Below, piece after piece: positions 59,444 to 64,000 of a stretch of DNA of 64,000 nt. A program made the translations under genes and the position numbers. How positions within the stretch are numbered: the stretch's first letter is position 1; every line of letters begins with the position of its first letter. The notes under the pieces were generated by a model, which saw only the letters and a program-made list of their open reading frames with translations, did no database searches and was not told the DNA's origin. The stretch is from Iodidimonas muriae (GTDB lineage Bacteria; Pseudomonadota; Alphaproteobacteria; Sphingomonadales; Rhodothalassiaceae), in contig NZ_BMOV01000006.1 of assembly GCF_014647255.1 (NCBI RefSeq), positions 1 through 64,000 on the forward strand, in the 5' to 3' direction.

Positions 59444-61180
59444 ATGCGTAACGCGCTTTTCGTCTTTGGTATTTTTTTCGGCCTATTTGGTATGGCTGCC
59501 TCGGCGTTGTCTCAAGAACAGATCGTCCGCTATGATAGCCAGATCACGGTCCTTCCTTCGGGGCGTCTGGATGTGGTGGAAACCATTATCGTGGATGCGG
59601 AAGGCGAGCGGATCAAGCGGGGGATTTTCCGGGATTTTCAAACGGATTATCAGGGCGACCATGGCCGGTCTACTGTCGATTTCGATATAGGCGAGGTGTT
59701 GCTTGATGGTGCCCCCGTTCCGTGGAAAATGATCAAGGCCGGGGCTGGAAAGCGCCTGCGGATCGGTGATGGGGAAAAGACCTTGGAACCGGGGCGTTAC
59801 CGCTATGAGATCCATTTCCAGACAGACCGGCAATTGATCTTTTTCCCCGAGCGCGATGAACTGGTTTACCAGCCCATTTCCTATGGCTGGGAATTTCCCA
59901 TTCAATCCGCCCGTGCCACGGTGATTCTGCCCGAAAATGCAGCGCCCATGGCCTTGCGCGTTTCCGCCGGATCTTCGGGAGCGTCAGAAGGCGGGGCAGA
60001 AATCACGCAACCGCAGCCCAATAGGGTGGTGTTTGAAACCGATGGTCCACTGGCTGCGCGTCACGGAATGACGGTGGCGCTTACCTGGCCGGCAGGTTTT
60101 GTGGCGCGTCCTACAGAGATGGAGAGTGTGAGCCATTATCTGGGTGATAATATCGGTGTGCTTTTGGCCCTTGCGGGTGTGCTTGTGGTGCTTTGTTATT
60201 ATCTTTGGGCTTGGCATCGGGTGGGGCGCGATCCCAAGGGCGGGGTGATTATCGCGCAATATGGCCCGCCAAAGAGTTTGTCCCCTGCAGCCGCGCGTTA
60301 TTTGGTGAAACAGGGCTGGGATGATGCAGGCTTTTCTGCAGCCATTGTCAGTCTGGCGGTGAAGGGAGCCTTGGATATTAATGAAGACCAGAAGAAGGTT
60401 TTTACCTTGAGCCGTCGTCACGGGGCGTGGCGTCCGAATAATTTGTCGGCGGGGGAGGTGGCCATTCTTGATGCGCTCTTTGCGCAATTTGATCATATTC
60501 TGGTGGACAAGAAAAATCACAAACGCCTGGCAACAGCGCGCACAGCCCATCGTCGGGCCTTGGCGCGGGAACATCTGGGTACGCATTTCAAGCGCAATCT
60601 GGGGCATTTTGTGCTTGGTGTAGGCTTAAGCCTTGGCTTTGCGATCCCGTCCCTGATGCTGGCCAAAAGCGCACCATTGTTGATGATTATCGCTTTGGTG
60701 GTGCTGTTTTTGCTCAATCCATTGTTTTTCTGGCTCTTGCATGCTCCCACTTTGAAGGGCCGGAAATTGCTGGATGAAATCGAAGGCTTCAAACGCTATT
60801 TGTCGGTAGCGGAAAAAGACCGGCTGAATTTCCATAATCCACCAGAGAAAACCCCAAAATTGTTTGAAGCCTATCTGCCCTATGCCATGGCTTTGGGCGT
60901 GGGGCAGGAATGGGGAGATCAATTCGATGATGTTCTAAAAGCAGCAAAAGATCCCGAGACTGGCCATCCATGGCATCCAGCCTGGTATCATGGGCAGGTT
61001 CTTTATCTGCAGCACGGTGGTTTTCAGGCTGGCAATTTTTCCTCTGCCCTTGGCCGTGGCATGGCCAGTTCATTTGCGGCGGCGGCAAGCCCGCCATCTT
61101 CCTCATCCGGTTCGGCTTTTGGTGGTGGTGGATTTTCCGGCGGCATGGGTGGCGGTGGCGGCGGCGGTGGCGGCTGGTAA
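59444..61180 (+). CDS. DUF2207 membrane protein, LemA partner
   Basis: This 578-residue protein has a signal peptide (residues 1-22, cleavage near ALSQE), a periplasmic DUF2207 beta-rich domain (about 24-215, starting QEQIVRYDSQITVLPSGRLDVVE), a membrane helix (about 229-250), a cytoplasmic stretch, and a pair of helices (about 385-430). The C-terminus is a low-complexity Ser/Gly tail (SSFAAAASPP, then GGGGFSGGMGGGGGGG), typical of the family. With LemA it forms a conserved two-gene unit of unknown envelope function. Confidence 0.92.
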   Translation: MRNALFVFGIFFGLFGMAASALSQEQIVRYDSQITVLPSGRLDVVETIIVDAEGERIKRGIFRDFQTDYQGDHGRSTVDFDIGEVLLDGAPVPWKMIKAGAGKRLRIGDGEKTLEPGRYRYEIHFQTDRQLIFFPERDELVYQPISYGWEFPIQSARATVILPENAAPMALRVSAGSSGASEGGAEITQPQPNRVVFETDGPLAARHGMTVALTWPAGFVARPTEMESVSHYLGDNIGVLLALAGVLVVLCYYLWAWHRVGRDPKGGVIIAQYGPPKSLSPAAARYLVKQGWDDAGFSAAIVSLAVKGALDINEDQKKVFTLSRRHGAWRPNNLSAGEVAILDALFAQFDHILVDKKNHKRLATARTAHRRALAREHLGTHFKRNLGHFVLGVGLSLGFAIPSLMLAKSAPLLMIIALVVLFLLNPLFFWLLHAPTLKGRKLLDEIEGFKRYLSVAEKDRLNFHNPPEKTPKLFEAYLPYAMALGVGQEWGDQFDDVLKAAKDPETGHPWHPAWYHGQVLYLQHGGFQAGNFSSALGRGMASSFAAAASPPSSSSGSAFGGGGFSGGMGGGGGGGGGW

Positions 61181-61253
61181 ATCAACGGGGCTTGCCAAGC
61201 CTTTTGACGCGATGCATTGTATCGCGACATTAAAATAGAAAATGGGGACCGTT

Positions 61254-63470
61254 ATGCGCACTGCTATTTTTGCTGCCGGCATTTTATTGGCGGCTGGCAC
61301 ATCACATGCTGAAGATTTGACCATTGAACGGTTGGTAGGAAGCCCTTCTCTGGATGGTCCCAGAGTGGCGGGCCTGAAACTCGCCCCCGATGGCAGTCGA
61401 GTGACTTTTTTGAAAGGCAAAGACCGGGATTTCCGCATTCTGGATCTGTGGGAATATCATATTGCCAGCGGTGAAACGCGCATGCTGGTCGATAGCGACG
61501 ATATTCTCGGCGGCGAAGAAGAAGAGCTGAGCGAAGTGGAAAAGGCTCGCCGTGAACGCCAGCGGATTAGATCCAGCGGCATTGTGGAATATCACTATTC
61601 CAAAGATGGCAAGCGCCTTCTGTTCCCCCTTGGCGGTGATCTTTATGTGCTGGAAATCGGTGCAGATGAGGCCAAAAGGCTTACAGAAACCGATGCTTTT
61701 GAAACAGACGCTAAATTCTCCCCCAAGGGAAACTATGTGTCGTTCATCCGCGATCAGAATTTGTTTGTGGTTGATGTGGAAACCGGTACGGAAATTCAGC
61801 TCAGCAGTGAAGGCGGCGATACCATCCTGATCGGGATGGCGGAATTTGTGGCGCAAGAAGAAATGGGCCGGGACACCGGCTATTGGTGGGCGCCAGATGA
61901 AAGCCGCATCGCTTTTACCCGTGTGGATGAAAGCCCGGTGAAGCTGGTCAATCGTTATGAGCTGTCCGGCGATGGCGGTGTGACTACTATTGAGCAGCGT
62001 TATCCTTTCGCCGGAACGCCCAATGTCACCGTGGATCTGGGTGTTGTGACACTTGAAGATCAAAAGACCCAATGGATTGATCTGGGCGATGAGGAAGATA
62101 TCTATCTAGCCCGGGTGAATTGGCTACCAGATAGCCGCCATGTGGCCTTTCAGCGCGAAAGCCGCGATCAAAAGCAACTGGATCTGGTATTTGCCGATCT
62201 GGAAAGCTGCACAAACCGCACTGTCCTTACGGAAAGGGCGGAAACATGGTTGAATCTGCACAATAATCTGCGGTTTTTGAAAAACAGCGACCGGTTCATC
62301 TGGTCATCGGAAAAAAGCGGCTATCGCCATCTTTATCTTTATGACCTGTCGGGCAAGGAACTTGCACCCCTAACCGCCGGCGATTGGGTGGTTTCCGGTA
62401 TCAAGCAAGTGGATGAAAAGGGCGGGAAACTCTATTTCACCGGCTTTCATGAAACGCCCATTGAAAGCCATCTTTATTCCGTGTCTTTGACACCTGATCC
62501 AAAGTCTCTCACACGCCTGACGGTGGAAAAGGGCTCGCACAATGTGAGCGTAAGCCGGGATGCCTCGGTATTCGTGGATAATTATTCCGCGCCTAAGGTG
62601 CCACCCCGGGCTGCTCTCAAGAAAATAGATGGCACGCTCATTACATGGATTGAAGAAAATCCGTTGGATGGCGACCATCCCTATGCCCCTTATCTGGATA
62701 AGCATGTGGAGCCGGAATTCGGGACATTAAAAGCGGAAGATGGCACTATTCTTCATTATTCGCTGATGAAGCCTGCCGATTTCGATGCGAAAAAAACCTA
62801 TCCGGCGGTGGTGAATGTTTATGGCGGCCCCGGTGTGCAAAGGGTGCGCAATAGCTGGTCCATCGATTTCGACCAGATCCTTGCGCGGAATGGTTATGTG
62901 GTGTTCAAACTGGACAATCGCGGCTCTACCAATCGGGGCAAGGCCTTTGAAGATGTGATTTATCACAATATGGGGTCGGCGGAAGTCAGCGATCAGGTGA
63001 CAGGGGCTGCGTTTTTGGCGAGCCTTGAGTATGTGGATGCGGACCGGATCGGCGTTTATGGCTGGTCTTATGGCGGTTATATGACCATCGAACTGCTGTC
63101 GAAAGCGTCGGAGATTTTCAAGGCGGGCATGTCGGTGGCGCCGGTGACCGATTGGCGGCTTTATGACACCCATTATACCGAACGATTCCTTGGCATGCCC
63201 GATGAGGGTGATGCTTATGAAATTTCTTCGGTTTTTCCATATATCGAAGGCATCAAGCCCAACAGCCTGCGGCTTGTGCATGGTATGGCCGATGATAATG
63301 TGTTCTTTGATAATGCGGTGAAGCTGATGAGCCATTTGCAAGAAAAAGGCGTGCCTTTCGAGCTGATGACGTATCCGGGCAAACGCCATGGCATTAGCGG
63401 ACAGGCAACGCGGAAGCATCTGTGGACTGACACGCTCGATTTCTTCGATCGGAAGCTGAGCGCAGATTAA
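61254..63470 (+). CDS. S9 family prolyl oligopeptidase, DPP-IV type
   Basis: This 738-residue peptidase starts at the second ATG (61254), preceded by GGGGACC. The ATG at 61242 overlaps that ribosome site. A signal peptide (residues 1-19, ending SHA) exports it. The N-terminal beta-propeller (about 35-475) carries the double-Glu motif VAQEEMGRDTGYWWAPD that anchors substrate N-termini in DPP-IV. The alpha/beta hydrolase domain has the triad S605 (GWSYGGY), D681 (GMADDNV) and H712 (KRHGI). It should release Xaa-Pro dipeptides in the periplasm. Confidence 0.93.
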   Translation: MRTAIFAAGILLAAGTSHAEDLTIERLVGSPSLDGPRVAGLKLAPDGSRVTFLKGKDRDFRILDLWEYHIASGETRMLVDSDDILGGEEEELSEVEKARRERQRIRSSGIVEYHYSKDGKRLLFPLGGDLYVLEIGADEAKRLTETDAFETDAKFSPKGNYVSFIRDQNLFVVDVETGTEIQLSSEGGDTILIGMAEFVAQEEMGRDTGYWWAPDESRIAFTRVDESPVKLVNRYELSGDGGVTTIEQRYPFAGTPNVTVDLGVVTLEDQKTQWIDLGDEEDIYLARVNWLPDSRHVAFQRESRDQKQLDLVFADLESCTNRTVLTERAETWLNLHNNLRFLKNSDRFIWSSEKSGYRHLYLYDLSGKELAPLTAGDWVVSGIKQVDEKGGKLYFTGFHETPIESHLYSVSLTPDPKSLTRLTVEKGSHNVSVSRDASVFVDNYSAPKVPPRAALKKIDGTLITWIEENPLDGDHPYAPYLDKHVEPEFGTLKAEDGTILHYSLMKPADFDAKKTYPAVVNVYGGPGVQRVRNSWSIDFDQILARNGYVVFKLDNRGSTNRGKAFEDVIYHNMGSAEVSDQVTGAAFLASLEYVDADRIGVYGWSYGGYMTIELLSKASEIFKAGMSVAPVTDWRLYDTHYTERFLGMPDEGDAYEISSVFPYIEGIKPNSLRLVHGMADDNVFFDNAVKLMSHLQEKGVPFELMTYPGKRHGISGQATRKHLWTDTLDFFDRKLSAD

Positions 63471-63493
63471 AGCCTTCTGACGAAAGAGCGATT

Positions 63494-63531
63494 AAAAAGC
63501 GGCGCGGGATATTTCATCTCGCGCCGCTTTT
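63494..63531. terminator. Bidirectional terminator between peptidase and PHA synthase genes
   Basis: AAAAGCGGCGCGGGAT (63495-63510) pairs with ATCTCGCGCCGCTTTT (63516-63531), giving a 16-base stem with one G-T pair and a 5-base ATTTC loop. T runs are present in both directions, which suits the two convergent genes. Confidence 0.9.
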
Positions 63532-63563
63532 GTGGTTACAGATGTTCAGGTCTGGTCTGGCCG

Positions 63564-64000
63564 TTACAGCGCCTTCACCTTCACATAGCGACCCGGTGCG
63601 TCTTCAATGGCTGGAAAGTCACCGGACCCCGCTGTGCGGGCGGGGACTTTTTTCCCGCTGTGTTTTTCAATCCATTTTATCCAGTCCGGCCACCAGGACC
63701 CGGGTGTTTCTTTGGCTTTCGAGACAAAGCTTTCCAAAGTATTTGGCAACCGTCCGCTGCGTGTCCAATACTGATATTTCTTGGCGGATGGCGGGTTTAC
63801 CACACCAGCGATATGGCCCGATCCTGCCAGCACGAAGCGTTTGGGGCCCGAGAGAATTTTGGTCATTTTATAGACCGATTCCGGCGGCGCGATATGGTCT
63901 TCTTTCCCTGCCTGAATATAGGCCGGTGTTTTGATGGATGTGAGATCTATTTTCTCGCCGGCAAGGGTCATCTGATTGGGTTTGACCAGCGCATTTTCAT
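63564..64000 (-). CDS. phaC: Class I polyhydroxyalkanoate synthase PhaC (C-terminal part, N-terminus outside window)
   Basis: The frame is open to the window edge (ENALVKPNQMTLAGEKIDL), so the internal ATG at 63971 is not the start. The visible 145 or so residues are the C-terminal end of PhaC. The catalytic Asp is in GKEDHIAPPESV and the catalytic His in LAGSGHIAGVVNPP. The typical ending includes PGSWWPDWIKWI and the final GRYVKVKAL. The active-site Cys lies upstream, outside the window. The enzyme polymerises 3-hydroxyacyl-CoA into storage granules. Confidence 0.94.
   Translation of the reverse strand, partial: ENALVKPNQMTLAGEKIDLTSIKTPAYIQAGKEDHIAPPESVYKMTKILSGPKRFVLAGSGHIAGVVNPPSAKKYQYWTRSGRLPNTLESFVSKAKETPGSWWPDWIKWIEKHSGKKVPARTAGSGDFPAIEDAPGRYVKVKAL

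Overview
The window appears to come from an alphaproteobacterial chromosome and falls into two parts. From 1 to about 30 kb the DNA is visibly GC-rich and accessory. From about 32 kb to the end it is less GC-rich and carries ordinary metabolic and transport genes. The alphaproteobacterial assignment rests on the GTA-like phage tail genes (homologues of Rhodobacter GTA g12 to g15), the gene-transfer-type holin, the two-subunit methylmalonyl-CoA mutase with MeaB, and a class I PHA synthase. No rRNA, tRNA, insertion sequence or CRISPR array was found, so the genus cannot be fixed.

Region 1 (1-10340, all +) is the downstream end of a prophage or GTA-like element. It holds the tape measure protein (cut by the window edge), a DUF2460 distal tail protein, a long hub protein with a TIM-barrel-like insert, an NlpC/P60 tail peptidase, a GTA g15-like tail protein, a DUF2793 tail protein, a small membrane protein, a GH108 endolysin and a 3TM holin. 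Heptanucleotide arrays sit exactly at the two ends of the NlpC/P60 gene and form a perfect 25-bp inverted repeat.

Region 2 (10.6-30 kb) is a dense defence island. A MazG-type pyrophosphohydrolase and a uracil-DNA-glycosylase-like protein (+) face a tight four-gene operon on the - strand: TIR, one-TM protein, TIR, Nmad2. That operon is the best candidate here for an undescribed system. It is followed by a type I restriction operon (HsdM with a fused HTH, HsdS, a DUF3800 protein, HsdR, a DUF45 zinc peptidase), an IetAS ATPase/subtilase pair, and a TM0106-type RecB-like nuclease/helicase gene interrupted by one in-frame TGA.

Region 3 (30-32.7 kb) is a transition: two gene-poor stretches flank a DUF2254 membrane protein. 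The island boundary probably lies around 31.9-32.6 kb.

Region 4 (32.7-64 kb) looks like core genome. In order it holds XRE-SulP, a GNAT acetyltransferase, a FadL-type porin, a molybdenum hydroxylase pair with a LysR gene, an RND efflux pair under a repeat-rich control region, a ferredoxin-reductase-like flavoprotein, a patatin-like protein, a zinc-type alcohol dehydrogenase, a TauE/SafE transporter, methylmalonyl-CoA mutase beta and alpha subunits, a truncated haemoglobin, a TPR-like exported protein, MeaB, LemA with a DUF2207 protein, a DPP-IV-like peptidase, and the C-terminal part of PhaC. The mutase, MeaB and PhaC genes together suggest propionyl-CoA/methylmalonyl-CoA metabolism linked to polyhydroxyalkanoate storage.
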